From NCBI GenBank assembly GCA_026713745.1, contig JAPONU010000255.1, forward strand, positions 41,187-105,186: a stretch of DNA of 64,000 nt, read 5' to 3'. Origin of the DNA: a bacterium (lineage in GTDB: Bacteria > Actinomycetota > Acidimicrobiia > Acidimicrobiales > CATQHL01). The position numbers and the translations under genes were made by a program. Under the pieces are notes generated by a model. That model saw only the letters and a program-made list of their open reading frames with translations, was not told the DNA's origin and did no database searches. Shown here piece by piece: positions 8,768-18,411 of the stretch. Numbering within the stretch: the first letter of the stretch is position 1; every line of letters starts with the position of its first letter.

Positions 8768-9858
8768 GAGCCCCGCTCCGGATCCCTCCCGGCACCGGGG
8801 CGACACCCGACGACCGCCCCGGTGGCGTCGTCGGGCTCCATCCCCAGGCGGCGCGCCGCCCACGACGCGTGAGCGGCCAGCATCGGGTCCGGATGCCCCC
8901 GATAGCGCCGCAGCGTCTCGGAGACCTCGGGGTCACCGCCGTCAGCGATGTTGCCCAGCACCACGAGCGCGTTGCGCCGCAGGTAGCGGGGGTCACGGTC
9001 CGGGATGTACCAGCGCCCGTGACGCTCCATCAACTCCTCGTCGCCCGCCGCCAGCAGGTCCAGGACATCCACCGAGGCCTCGTCACCGGGATCGGTCGCC
9101 TCGGGCTGCCGCCGGTTGGGCGGGCAGACCTCCTGGCAGTCATCGCAGCCGTACAACCGGTCCCCGAGTGCCTCCCGGAACTCAACGGGAAAGTCGCCGG
9201 TGGCCTGCACCAGCCACGCCAGGCAGCGGCGGGCGTCGACGACCCCGGGGGCAATGATGGCGTCCGTCGGGCAGCCGTCCAGGCAGCGCCGGCAGGGACC
9301 ACAGCCGTCGGGCACCTGTTCGACGGCAGGCGGCAGGACCGCATCGGTGACCACCGATCCCAGCACGAACCAGCTTCCCCGCTTCGCCAGCAGCAGGTTG
9401 CTGTTCTTGCCGTAGTAACCCAGACCGGCCCTGCGGGCGGCCTCGCGGTCCACCAGCGCGTTGTCGTCGGCCACGACGACAGCCCGGTGACCCGCGTCGA
9501 CCAGGACCCGGGCGACGACGCCGAGGGCGGACCGCAACTCTTCGTAGACGTCGCCGCTGGCGTAGCGGGCCACCCGGGCCATCGGGCGCCCCGTGGCGGG
9601 CCCCGAGGCCGCGGGACGGGCGTAGTTCAGCGCCCCGACGACCAGGGATGCCGCCGCCGGGAGGATCCGCCCCGGATCCGTGGAGCGCTCGGGATTGCGG
9701 TACGTGAACTGCATACCGCCGTGGTGACCTTGCGCCTTGCGCTCTCCCAGAATGCGCCGCGTGCCCTCGAAGACCTCCACCGGAGCCACACCGACCGCGG
9801 TCAGCCCGGCTCGCCGCCCCGCTTCGGAAACCTCGCGTTGCAGACCCGCCGACGTCAT
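8764..9858 (-). CDS. queG: Epoxyqueuosine reductase
   Basis: Cobalamin- and iron-sulfur-dependent enzyme that reduces epoxyqueuosine to queuosine in tRNA. From ATG 9858 the protein has 364 residues and starts MTSAGLQREVSEAGRRAGLT. An in-frame start at 9954 would add 32 residues unlike the family. Two [4Fe-4S] motifs are complete: CGPCRRCLDGC (Cys186/189/192/196) and the second set with Cys212 and CDDCQEVC (238/241/245). The C-terminal region contains HEAT-like repeats (LRRNALVVLGNIADGG), as in QueG. No other queuosine gene is visible in the window. The stop overlaps the glycosyltransferase start. Confidence 0.92.
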   Translation of the reverse strand: MTSAGLQREVSEAGRRAGLTAVGVAPVEVFEGTRRILGERKAQGHHGGMQFTYRNPERSTDPGRILPAAASLVVGALNYARPAASGPATGRPMARVARYASGDVYEELRSALGVVARVLVDAGHRAVVVADDNALVDREAARRAGLGYYGKNSNLLLAKRGSWFVLGSVVTDAVLPPAVEQVPDGCGPCRRCLDGCPTDAIIAPGVVDARRCLAWLVQATGDFPVEFREALGDRLYGCDDCQEVCPPNRRQPEATDPGDEASVDVLDLLAAGDEELMERHGRWYIPDRDPRYLRRNALVVLGNIADGGDPEVSETLRRYRGHPDPMLAAHASWAARRLGMEPDDATGAVVGCRPGAGRDPERGS

Positions 9859-9997
9859 GTCCCCCGCCGGTTCCTCCCCGCTCGGGCGGTGCACGGCGCG
9901 CGCCGGTGCGAGCCGAGCCGCGCCGTCATGCCCCGCGATACCTGCGGTTGTCACCCCTTGAGCGTAGGCCTCACCGAGACCTCGATGGCCTCGACCT

Positions 9998-12900
9998 CTA
10001 CCCGGAGGCCTCCGTGGCGGCGGTCAGTTCCAGCCGGGCCCGGCGCCGCTGCTCGTAGAGGCCGAGCGCGTGGAGGGGGAAGTACTGCCGGTACAGGCCG
10101 TAGTCCAGAATCGCCGTGCGGAAGAACACCCCGGACCCGTCCTGGCGGGGCCATCCCCCATTTGACTCCTGGGCGTCCAGCAAGAACCGGGCGCCCTGGG
10201 AAATCGCCGTCCAGTTCGAATCGTCCGCTTCGAGAAGAGCGAGCATCGCCCAGGCGGTCTGGATGATCTGACTCTCGGTATGCGCCACGTATCGACCGGT
10301 CAGGCAGCCGCTGTGGTGCTCGCCCCATCCCCCGTCGGGCCGCTGGCGATCCACCAGCCACCGGCATGCCCGGCGCAGCGCCGGATCACCGGGGCGGGCT
10401 CCGGCGGCAAGCAGACCTCTGACCCCGAAGAAGGTGCCGTAGATGAACTGAACGCCCCAGACGCCGCGCCAGGACCCATCGCTTGCCTGGCTCCGGCGGA
10501 GCCAGGCCTCGCCCCGTGAGACCGCGCTCGCGACCTCCGGATTCGCGACCTCCCCGAAGTGCTCCGTGCAAGCGGTCAACGCGGCAAGGCACGACGAGGT
10601 GCACTCGACATAGGACCTCTCGGTCATCGACTCACCGAACATCTCAGCCGGGTTCAGCCACTCGAGACCGACCGAAGAGCGCCGTGCCTCGTAGCTGCCG
10701 AACCCTCCGTCGCGGTACTGGCCGCGCAGCATGAAGCGAACCGCATCGCCGAGCACTGCGGTGTTCGCGGCGCCGCAGTCGGCGGCGAGAATTCCGAGCA
10801 CCGCTTCCGCTGTGCAGTCGGTCACCGGCCAGCCATGCCAACTCCCGGCGAAACACCAGCCGCCCTTGGGGTCGGTCCGGTAGGCCTCATGGAATCCTTC
10901 GAAGCTGGTATCGATCTGTTGCCGCCCCAGGAAGTCGGTCCCGCGCCGCAGTGCGCTCCCGACGCCGTCGAGGTCCGGCACGGTCGCCAGCGCCTGCAGG
11001 GAGAACCCGGTATCCCACGAGGCGGTTCTGGCTCCGCTGACGCGCGTCCCGCCCTCCTCGTCCTCCCAGATCCAGCCGTCGAGTCGCGCCAGAGCCTGCT
11101 GGCAGTCGGTGTCATTCGGGTCGCGCAGCCACAGGGCGAGAATGTTGAGGAAGCCGCTGACCGGCGAGATGCTCCGGTGGGTGGTCGTCTGCAATTCCCA
11201 CTTGATGTGCCGGACGATCGACTCGGTACATCGGGCCCGCAGACCCTCGGTGTGGAACCGTTCGTACCACAGCGCAAGCCCGAGGCCGGTTCGGAGCCAC
11301 ACACTGGGTCGGGCGAAGAGGTCGCCGTCCCGCAGGCGATTGCGGCCCGCCGTGAAATCCACGTTGTCGAAACCCTGAGGAAACAACTCCTCCTGTATGG
11401 CGGCGATCGCGGGAGTGACGGGCGCTCGGAACCGGAGCGGGTAGATGGCCGCCATCGCCATGTAGATGAGCCGAGTGTGGCAGTACCACTTCGAAGGGTG
11501 TATCGCCATCCAGCGTGGCAGGCTCCACAGTTCCGGCAGAACGGCGTTGACACCTCGCCAGTCGTAGAGGCCGACGAGCGCCAGCCAGAACTTCCCCCAA
11601 CTCGGGATGCTCAGAACCCCCTCCGCCTGCAGGAATCGCCGGGCCGGTTCGATCAACGGGTCATCCGGCTCGACGCCGAGCAATCGCGCCGCGACATAGA
11701 CCAGGGTGGTGACGAACAGGTGGGGCGATGAGTGCTCGTGCAAACCCCACGAACCGTCTTCGAGGCGGGATCGCTCGAAATAGCGCAGCACGAGCCGGCG
11801 CCGGTCAGGGTCCAACGGCCGTCCCAGAATGTGGTGCAGCAGCACGTACTGCGCGGTGAGCATCGGACACCACGCCATCTCGCTTTCCCACGCACCGTCG
11901 GCACCCTGGAGACTCACCAACCGCGCGCTTGCGTTCTTCAGCGCCTTGCCGGCATCGGGTGACGCGACCTCCTCCGGGCGGCTGGGCCGGAGCTCCCCCG
12001 CTCGTGAGGGCATGGACATCAGGAACCCGCGAGCCAAGGAATCCCGAGCTCGCTGATCCTTCTGTCCGCCGGCGTTGCGCGCCCTGCGCAACTGCCGAAC
12101 CCCGCGGAGAACCCACCCGACGCGCACCGACAGCGCCCGCACGATGTCGCGGGCCCGACGCCAGGCGGTTCGGTCGCAGGATCTCGGAAGCTCGCCGACC
12201 ATCGCCCGGGTCGCCATCGCCCCACACGCCAGACTCAGACTGGCAATGGATGTGTTCTCACAGGCGAGCAAGCCGATGGTCCGGTCGCGGACCGTTCGAC
12301 TCTCCCGCCAGCGCCGGTAGACCGCGTGCCTGAGCGCCACGCTCTCGACTCGATGATCCGCGAAGATCTCGTACAGCCCCATGGCGAGGAGTTCCGGTGC
12401 GCGGGTCGCCCGGAGTCGCCGGTTGGTGAAGTCGCGAAAGTCCCGACCCTCGGCCAGTGCGAGCGCATCACCGAAGCCGAGGGTCATTCCCACCGCCGTC
12501 AGCGGGTGGTAATGCCCGGCCGCATCCCCGATGAGCACCCGCCGTGGGCTCCCGTAGGTGGCGCGCGGCCTCAGCGCATTGGCCGCAGCGAGGAATCTCC
12601 GTGCCCGCAGGGCCTCGAGGAACGCAGGCCTGAGTGTTTCCGGCATCCAGCCGGCGTACGAATCCGACAGCAAGGCAACCAGGTCCCGCGGTGAGTACCC
12701 CAATGGGACGTCGACGATTACCCGGACCGAATCGTCTCCCAGGCGATAGATGAGAATCGGACCCGGCCCGCCGCAGACGACATGCCCATAGCCCTCCATC
12801 GGCAACGTCACCCCGCTCAGTGCGATCCCCATCATCCGCGAGCAGTTTTTCGGACTCGTCCACAGGCCCAATGAGCGCCGCACGATCGAGGCGCGGCCGT

Positions 12901-13372
12901 CCGCGCCGACAATCAGCGCGGCCTCCAGGGATTCGTCGGCACCGTGACGGGTGAACGTGACACGATGTTCTTCGACCGCCCGCACACGCGCATGCAGCAC
13001 GAAGTCGACTCCCGGCTCCTCCTCGGCGGCTTCACGCAGGCGCGAGACCAGCGTCTCGTGTTCGCATACCAAGCCGAGAGATCCGTCCGGGTACGGAAGC
13101 ACGATCGGCTCCGACCGGTCTTCGGGAAACACCGCAAATCCCTTGCCGGCGGCGCTCCGCGGCTGCGAATCGAGCTCGATCCCGAAGTCCCGGAGTGTGC
13201 GCAGAGCGGGGGGATGGAGCCACTCGCCGGCGAGTCGTTTGGAGACATTGGGGTTTGCCTCGAGCAGAGCCACCGAGGCGCCCCGACGAGCGTGAGCGAG
13301 CGCGCACAAGCTGCCTACCGGACCCGCGCCGACGACCACGAGGTCATAACTCTGGGCGGTGGCGCCGCTCAT
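9998..13372 (-). CDS. Squalene monooxygenase-oxidosqualene cyclase fusion
   Basis: One uninterrupted frame of 1124 residues from ATG 13372, which has AGGGGG about 9 bases upstream; an in-frame GTG at 13417 would add 15. Residues about 8-400 are a FAD monooxygenase: GAGPVG (15-20), GEWLHP (49-54, as in squalene monooxygenases), VGADGRAS, and GDAAGHYHPLT (282-292) followed by GMTL. From about residue 475 to the end is a triterpene cyclase of about 650 residues with several QW-type repeats. Its catalytic motif is TDCTAE (Asp852), the oxidosqualene-cyclase form, not the DXDD of squalene-hopene cyclases. HPSKWYCHTRLIYMAM and the final GVF...YRQYFPLHALG also match lanosterol synthases. Val two residues before the catalytic Asp is lanosterol-synthase-like; cycloartenol synthases have Ile. 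Inferred activity: squalene to 2,3-oxidosqualene to a cyclic sterol or triterpenol. Confidence 0.85.
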   Translation of the reverse strand: MSGATAQSYDLVVVGAGPVGSLCALAHARRGASVALLEANPNVSKRLAGEWLHPPALRTLRDFGIELDSQPRSAAGKGFAVFPEDRSEPIVLPYPDGSLGLVCEHETLVSRLREAAEEEPGVDFVLHARVRAVEEHRVTFTRHGADESLEAALIVGADGRASIVRRSLGLWTSPKNCSRMMGIALSGVTLPMEGYGHVVCGGPGPILIYRLGDDSVRVIVDVPLGYSPRDLVALLSDSYAGWMPETLRPAFLEALRARRFLAAANALRPRATYGSPRRVLIGDAAGHYHPLTAVGMTLGFGDALALAEGRDFRDFTNRRLRATRAPELLAMGLYEIFADHRVESVALRHAVYRRWRESRTVRDRTIGLLACENTSIASLSLACGAMATRAMVGELPRSCDRTAWRRARDIVRALSVRVGWVLRGVRQLRRARNAGGQKDQRARDSLARGFLMSMPSRAGELRPSRPEEVASPDAGKALKNASARLVSLQGADGAWESEMAWCPMLTAQYVLLHHILGRPLDPDRRRLVLRYFERSRLEDGSWGLHEHSSPHLFVTTLVYVAARLLGVEPDDPLIEPARRFLQAEGVLSIPSWGKFWLALVGLYDWRGVNAVLPELWSLPRWMAIHPSKWYCHTRLIYMAMAAIYPLRFRAPVTPAIAAIQEELFPQGFDNVDFTAGRNRLRDGDLFARPSVWLRTGLGLALWYERFHTEGLRARCTESIVRHIKWELQTTTHRSISPVSGFLNILALWLRDPNDTDCQQALARLDGWIWEDEEGGTRVSGARTASWDTGFSLQALATVPDLDGVGSALRRGTDFLGRQQIDTSFEGFHEAYRTDPKGGWCFAGSWHGWPVTDCTAEAVLGILAADCGAANTAVLGDAVRFMLRGQYRDGGFGSYEARRSSVGLEWLNPAEMFGESMTERSYVECTSSCLAALTACTEHFGEVANPEVASAVSRGEAWLRRSQASDGSWRGVWGVQFIYGTFFGVRGLLAAGARPGDPALRRACRWLVDRQRPDGGWGEHHSGCLTGRYVAHTESQIIQTAWAMLALLEADDSNWTAISQGARFLLDAQESNGGWPRQDGSGVFFRTAILDYGLYRQYFPLHALGLYEQRRRARLELTAATEASG

Positions 13373-13641
13373 CGGTGGATGCCCCCCTGCGAGCGCCGGC
13401 GACACCGGAACCAACACGGTTCCTGAGGACCGGTCACCCGGCTACCGTACTTCGGGTTGGGAGAGCGGTCATTCTCCGGAACCGCAGACGTACGTGAGCC
13501 TCGCCCGACGCTCCGCTCGGCTGCTCGACCCCCTCGCCCGGGCCCGGCTGCGATCCGTCGGCGGTGCCGGTGCCGGCGAATGGTTCCGCCGCGGAGAATC
13601 GAAGTGGCGCAGCGCTCCTCGTCGGCGAATCGGCCGGGGTA

Positions 13642-14730
13642 TCAGCGACCGTCGGCGAGGCGGCGGGACACCTCCACCCAACGGGACAGCTTGACCGCCG
13701 CCGCTCCGCTGTCGAGTGCCTCCGCCGCCAGCCGCAGCCCCCCGGGGAGGTCGGCGGCCAGATCACCCACGACGAGCCCCGCGGCGGCGTTCAGGCACAC
13801 GATGTCCCGCCATGGCACCGACTTGCCCGCCAGCAGCGCCTGAGTCGCCGCCACCCCGGTGGCCAGGTCCGCGCCCGCGAGATCGGCCAGCCCGACGGTG
13901 GCCAGGCCCAGATCCTCCGGCGTCACGGTATAGCGCTCGATCCGCCCCCCGCGCAGCTCGATCACTATCGTCGGGCCGATCGTGGACAGCTCGTCGAGGC
14001 GAGGATAGCCGTGCACCACCATGGCCCGTTGGGTACCGGTAACGGCCAGCACCTCCGCCATCCGCTCGGCCATGGTGGGGTCGTTCACACCGATCACCTG
14101 GCGCCGCACGCCGGCGGGATTCGCCATCGGACCGAGGTAGTTGAACGCCGTGGGTACACCCAGGCTGCGCCGCGCGGGACCGGCGTGGCGCAGTGCCGGA
14201 TGGAACAGGGGCGCCAGGCAGAAAGCGATACCGGCCTGCTCGAGGCTGGCGGCAACGCCTTCGGGCCCCAGGTCCACCACCACGCCCAGGGCCTCCAGCA
14301 GGTCGGCGGATCCGCAGGCCGACGACACCGCACGGTTGCCGTGCTTGCAGACGCGGGCACCGGCGCCCGCGGCCACGAGCGCCGCCATGGTGGAGATATT
14401 CAGCGAGCCGCTGCCGTCGCCGCCAGTGCCGGCGGTGTCGATCAGTCCCATCGCCTCGGCATCCACGCCGACCTCCAGCGCCGCGGCCCGCAAGCCCTCG
14501 AGCAGCCCGGCCAACTCGGCAGCCGTCTCACCCTTGGTGCGCAGGCCGATCAGCAGCCCCGCCATCTGTGCCTCGGTGGCACGGCCGGTCAGCATGGCGT
14601 CAGCCGCGGCCCGGGCCTGGACCCCTGACAGGTGCTCGCCCGCCACCAGCGTCCTGAACAACTCGGCGAAATCGACACCCTCTCCGGTGCCTGTGCCCGT
14701 CACGCCGGCGGCGTCGCTGTCTGTACTCAT
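13642..14730 (-). CDS. trpD: Anthranilate phosphoribosyltransferase
   Basis: Second step of tryptophan synthesis, joining anthranilate and PRPP to phosphoribosylanthranilate. The 362-residue protein starts at ATG 14730 after a Gly/Thr-rich leader. Family motifs are clear: LLIGLRTKGET, the PRPP-binding DTAGTGGDGSGSLNIST, CKHGNRAVSS, the anthranilate-site segment FCLAPLFHPALR, and NYLGPMANPA. The frame stays open far upstream (to 16146), but that extension is antisense to the FGGY kinase and is not coding. trpD stands alone, diverging from the kinase gene, with no other trp gene nearby. Confidence 0.93.
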   Translation of the reverse strand: MSTDSDAAGVTGTGTGEGVDFAELFRTLVAGEHLSGVQARAAADAMLTGRATEAQMAGLLIGLRTKGETAAELAGLLEGLRAAALEVGVDAEAMGLIDTAGTGGDGSGSLNISTMAALVAAGAGARVCKHGNRAVSSACGSADLLEALGVVVDLGPEGVAASLEQAGIAFCLAPLFHPALRHAGPARRSLGVPTAFNYLGPMANPAGVRRQVIGVNDPTMAERMAEVLAVTGTQRAMVVHGYPRLDELSTIGPTIVIELRGGRIERYTVTPEDLGLATVGLADLAGADLATGVAATQALLAGKSVPWRDIVCLNAAAGLVVGDLAADLPGGLRLAAEALDSGAAAVKLSRWVEVSRRLADGR

Positions 14731-14919
14731 GCTGCAGCCTCGATCGTTCGATGTCGGTGGGCGGCCCGCTGCGACGGTGACCGCCGCGGTCATCCCGGCC
14801 GCCGCCGGACCTACCTCTAGCATGCCAACCGTGCCCACCTGTGACGAGCCCGGTGCCCCGCCGCCGACCGCGGTGACGGCGGCCGGCCGGGATCCGCATC
14901 GACCGGACCCGACGGCGCC

Positions 14920-16356
14920 ATGAGGATTCTCGTGATCGACCTGGGGAGCACGAGCGCCCGCGCGGCCGTTGTGGACGAGGCGGGTCACCTCCGCCACGAG
15001 CGGCGCGCGGCCACGCCGCGGGAATCCCCGGCGCCCGGACTGCTGGAGTTCGACCCGGTCGCGGTGGCCGATGCGGCCATGCAGGCCGCCACGGCGACGC
15101 TGACCGAGGCGGGAAGGGTGGACGCCGTCGGCATCGCCAACCAGCGTGCCTCCACGGTCGTCTGGGATCGCACCAGCGGCGAACCGGCCGGTCCTGGACT
15201 CGGCTGGCAGGACCTTCGTACCGCCCTCGACTGCCTCACCCTGCAGGGCGAGGGACTGCGCCTGGCGCCGAACCAACCCGCCACCAAGGCCGCCCACCTG
15301 ATCGGCGCGGCCGGCGTCCCGCCCACCCAGCTCTGCGTGGGCACGCTGGACTCGTGGCTCGTCTGGAATCTCACCGGCGGGACCCACCACCTCACCGACG
15401 CCACCAACGCGGCGATCACCGGACTCTGCTTCGACGATCGCGTTGAGTGGGACCTGGCTGTTGCCGGGAGGCTCGGCATCCCCGCGGTGAGCCTGCCCCG
15501 CATCGTCGACAGCACCGGACCGGTGGCCGAGGCCACCGAACTGCGGGGAGCTCCCGTCATCGCCGGTCTCGCCGGTGACCAGCAGGCGGCGCTCGTGGGC
15601 GCCGGCTGCGTCGGGCGGGGCGCCGTGAAGATCACCTTCGGCACCGGAGGCACGCTGGACGCCTGCCTCGGCCCCGGCGACCCGCCGACCGATGTCCGCG
15701 GCCCCAGTGGCACCTTCCCGATCGTCTCCTGGCAACAGCAGGGACGGGTGGTCTGGGGGATCGAAGCCATGATGCTCAGCGCCGGCAGCTGTGTGGCGTG
15801 GTTGTGCGAGCTCGGGCTGCTCGAGAACCCCGGTGATTCCGACGCCGTCGCCGCCGCCTGCGCCGACAGTGGGGGCGTGAGCTTCGTGCCCGCTCAGATG
15901 GGCCTCGGTACACCGGACTGGGACTTCGGGGCTCGCAGCACCTTCACCGGCCTCACCGCCACCGCCGGCACCGGACACCTTGTGCGCGCCGTGCTGGAAG
16001 GCGTGGCGCACCACGGGGTCGATCTGCTCGAAGCGGCGCGCGCCGACAGCGGGCTGGAGTTGGCCGGCCCGGTCATCGACGGGGGCATGAGCACCAACGG
16101 CACGTTCATCCAGGCGCTCGCCGACGCCTCCGGAGGCGTGGTGCACCTCGCTCCCGAGATCGAATGCACAGCCCTCGGCGCCGGCTACCTCGCGGGGCTT
16201 GGAGTCGGATCCTGGCGTGACTGGGAGGAGGTCGCCTCACTGCGACCGCCGCGGCGGACCGTCGAGCCGCACAAGCTCGCCGACCGGGCCGCATGGCAGG
16301 AGGCCAAGCGGCGAGCCGCCAGCTGGCACCCCGACCTCAGCGCCGTCTCGTTCTGA
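14920..16356 (+). CDS. FGGY-family carbohydrate kinase, glycerol-kinase-like
   Basis: Cytoplasmic sugar/polyol kinase of 478 residues. The N-terminal phosphate-binding loop is VIDLGSTSARA. IANQRASTVVWDR and GWQDLRT match the glycerol kinase signature, although GlpK usually has NQRET. GLAGDQQAALVGAGC contains the catalytic Asp region; KITFGTGGTL and DGGMSTNGTFIQ are the ATP-binding segments of the C-terminal domain. Glycerol is the favoured substrate, but the family also covers xylulose, ribulose and erythritol, and the adjusted signature makes this uncertain. The start ATG 14920 faces trpD across a divergent region of about 190 bases. rnpB begins about 85 bases after the stop. Confidence 0.8.
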   Translation: MRILVIDLGSTSARAAVVDEAGHLRHERRAATPRESPAPGLLEFDPVAVADAAMQAATATLTEAGRVDAVGIANQRASTVVWDRTSGEPAGPGLGWQDLRTALDCLTLQGEGLRLAPNQPATKAAHLIGAAGVPPTQLCVGTLDSWLVWNLTGGTHHLTDATNAAITGLCFDDRVEWDLAVAGRLGIPAVSLPRIVDSTGPVAEATELRGAPVIAGLAGDQQAALVGAGCVGRGAVKITFGTGGTLDACLGPGDPPTDVRGPSGTFPIVSWQQQGRVVWGIEAMMLSAGSCVAWLCELGLLENPGDSDAVAAACADSGGVSFVPAQMGLGTPDWDFGARSTFTGLTATAGTGHLVRAVLEGVAHHGVDLLEAARADSGLELAGPVIDGGMSTNGTFIQALADASGGVVHLAPEIECTALGAGYLAGLGVGSWRDWEEVASLRPPRRTVEPHKLADRAAWQEAKRRAASWHPDLSAVSF

Positions 16357-16440
16357 GCCCGGCGGCCGTCGCCGCACGCGCCGCAGGTCTCAGAGGCCTC
16401 CAAGGTGCCGGCGTCACGGCAACTCTGGCAGACTGTCAGC

Positions 16441-16810
<370 letters not shown>

Positions 16811-16812
<2 letters not shown>

Positions 16813-17296
16813 ACCGCCGCCGGGAGGGGCGCGGTGCGACCGCCAACCTGCCGGTGCGCAGGAAGTCGCGCCTGCGATTTGCGTCGGCCAGCCCGAAACG
16901 CCGCCAGGACCACCACAGCGCCGCCGCACCGATCAACTCCATGACCACCAGTAGCCAGACCGCCCGCAGACCTACCCCGGCCACCTCGCCGGAACCGAAT
17001 GGCCACCAGAAGGCCTCGGTCCGCACCCAGGCACCGTCCAGCACGAGATGGCAGAAGAACCCGATCGGGAGCCCTAACCAGCGGCGCTGCACCAGGCGCC
17101 TGCCCCACCCCCCGACCATGACCGCGGTCATCACTCCGATCGGGAACAGTACCGAGCCCATGATCCACAACCCGTCCACGACGAGAGCCACCGAAGGGAG
17201 CACCGCCCCGGCCACTACGAAGCGATAGTCCAACCCGCGGCTGGCGAACACCGCCGCAACAGCCGGTGGGGCGAGCCCGGCGAACCAGAGCAGCAC
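16811..17296 (-). CDS. Membrane protein of unknown function
   Basis: Predicted membrane protein of about 161 residues. I do not assign a family. GTG 17296 is preferred because it lies 4 bases after the stop of the upstream gene; an upstream start at 17374 would overlap that gene by 74 bases. Hydrophobic segments include VLLWFAGLAPPAVAAVF, FVVAGAVLPSVALVVDGLW, VLFPIGVMTAVMVGG and VWLLVVMELIGAAALWW. FCHLVLDGAWVRTEAFWWPFG, with conserved-looking His, Asp and Trp residues between helices, resembles membrane-bound metal-hydrolase-like proteins (YdjM type), but this is only a resemblance. The C-terminal tail is Arg-rich. The stop overlaps rnpB by two bases. Confidence 0.6.
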
Positions 17297-17300
17297 CAGC

Positions 17301-18044
17301 TCAGATGACCAGGATCCGCCCGCAAGAGGGGCACGTGGCTGTCCCCTTGTCTGCCTCCCCCGGCGGCGCCTCACCCACTTCGGGGAGCCTGCGCAGCCGA
17401 TCCACTTCCATGAGAGGCAACGTTAGATGGCAGCCGAGGCAGCTCGTCGCCTCGAGACGTGCCACCGCCACACCACCGATCTGCGTGCGGAGGCGCTCGT
17501 AGCGCTCGAGCAGGCCGGCGTCGATCTCCGCGCCGGCCGCGGCGCGGGCCAGGCGGACCCCCTCGAGTTCGGCGTCGATCTCGGCGGCCGCCTCACCGAG
17601 TTGCCCGGTCATCGCATCGATGCCCCTCGCGAACTCCTCCCTGGCCCCGCGAAGAGCCCCAAGCTCCGCCGACGCCGCTTCGAGGTCCTCCATCACCTCC
17701 AGCAGCTTGTCCTCCACCACGCGCTGACGCCTCCCGAGAGCCGCCACCTCCTCCTCGAGGCCCTGCAGCTCGCGGATCGCCGTGACGTCACCGGAGTAGA
17801 GAAGGTTCCTCTCGCGGTCCCGCTTGGCCAGCACCGACGCCAGATCGTCGTCGTAGCGTCGCTGGTGCCGTTCCAACTCCGAGTGATGTTGCCCGGCCGC
17901 CTCGATCCGCTCGTCGACTTCCTCTGCCTGGCGCTCGAGTCGGCGCAACTCCACCCGTTCGGGCAATTGGGCGTGGCGGTGCTCGAGTTGCGCAATGCGA
18001 GTGTCGTGAGCCTGGAGTTCCAGGAGGTGTTCCAGAGGGTTCAC
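17301..18044 (-). CDS. Coiled-coil protein with C-terminal zinc ribbon (DUF164/CT398-like)
   Basis: 247-residue cytoplasmic protein. Residues 1 to about 180 are almost continuous coiled coil rich in Leu, Glu, Arg and Ala (MNPLEHLLELQAHDTRIAQL at the start). The end holds a four-Cys zinc ribbon, CLGC and CPSC about 40 residues apart. This architecture is that of the zf-RING_7 (DUF164) family, found across bacteria as one copy per genome; its biochemical role is not settled. GTAT-containing tail residues follow the family pattern ending in GRILVI. In Actinobacteria such genes often lie near RNase H or Nif3-like genes; here the neighbour is rnpB and a membrane protein. Confidence 0.8.
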   Translation of the reverse strand: MNPLEHLLELQAHDTRIAQLEHRHAQLPERVELRRLERQAEEVDERIEAAGQHHSELERHQRRYDDDLASVLAKRDRERNLLYSGDVTAIRELQGLEEEVAALGRRQRVVEDKLLEVMEDLEAASAELGALRGAREEFARGIDAMTGQLGEAAAEIDAELEGVRLARAAAGAEIDAGLLERYERLRTQIGGVAVARLEATSCLGCHLTLPLMEVDRLRRLPEVGEAPPGEADKGTATCPSCGRILVI

Positions 18045-18152
18045 GACTCGCCGCTTGGTTCTCGCCTGTGTTCTGCCATGTCCACGCGTGACCCTAAACG
18101 AGACCGGCCGGGGCGCTCAAGGACACCCGTCAACCGGGGGCCGAAAAGGGAC

Positions 18153-18188
18153 GACGCCCCGCCGAGGGGGGGACTTCGACGGGGCGTC
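18153..18188 (-). terminator. Stem-loop, candidate minus-strand terminator
   Basis: A perfect 9-bp GC-rich stem (18153-18161 with 18180-18188) closes an 18-base loop. Read on the minus strand, it is followed within about 5 bases by CCCTTTTC, so it could end transcripts coming from the IMPase/tRNA-Val unit. The T run is short, so this is tentative. Confidence 0.35.
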
Positions 18189-18352
18189 CGCTCACCGCCG
18201 TGGCAGGGGGGGTGCCCGGGGTGAACTGTTATGCCGTTGGCACGGCAGATTCTGGCAAGCAGGCTAGTCGGGCCGCGTCGCGGCGCTGCTGCCGGACGTG
18301 TGACATCGGCCACAACCGAGGACCCGGATCCCGCCGTCCGGTCCCGCCGTCC

Positions 18353-18388
18353 GGCCGATTGGCGGGCCGATTGGCGGGCCGATTGGCC
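18353..18388. repeat. Tandem 12-base repeat, three copies
   Basis: The unit GGCCGATTGGCG occurs at 18353-18364 and 18365-18376, and with one change at 18377-18388. The outer arms CCGTCCGGCC (18347-18356) and GGCCGGACGG (18385-18394) are perfect inverted repeats, so the block can also fold as one hairpin. The function is unknown. Confidence 0.7.
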
Positions 18389-18411
18389 GGACGGACCTCA
18401 ACGGGTATACA
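18383..18411 (+). promoter_or_regulatory. Promoter-like sequence, plus strand
   Basis: TTGGCC (18383-18388) and TATACA (18406-18411) are separated by 17 bases, a reasonable sigma-70 arrangement in a very GC-rich background. No gene lies downstream on the plus strand before the antisense side of tRNA-Val, so a small RNA start or a chance match are both possible. Confidence 0.3.

Noticed and set aside
9998..13372. Annotation as squalene-hopene cyclase
   Set aside because: The DXDD acid motif of hopene cyclases is absent; DCTAE and other oxidosqualene-cyclase blocks are present, with a monooxygenase domain attached.
13642..16146. 834-residue minus-strand frame covering trpD and the FGGY kinase region
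   Set aside because: Only the part from 14730 down is TrpD-like. The upstream part is antisense to the FGGY kinase and has no family motifs.
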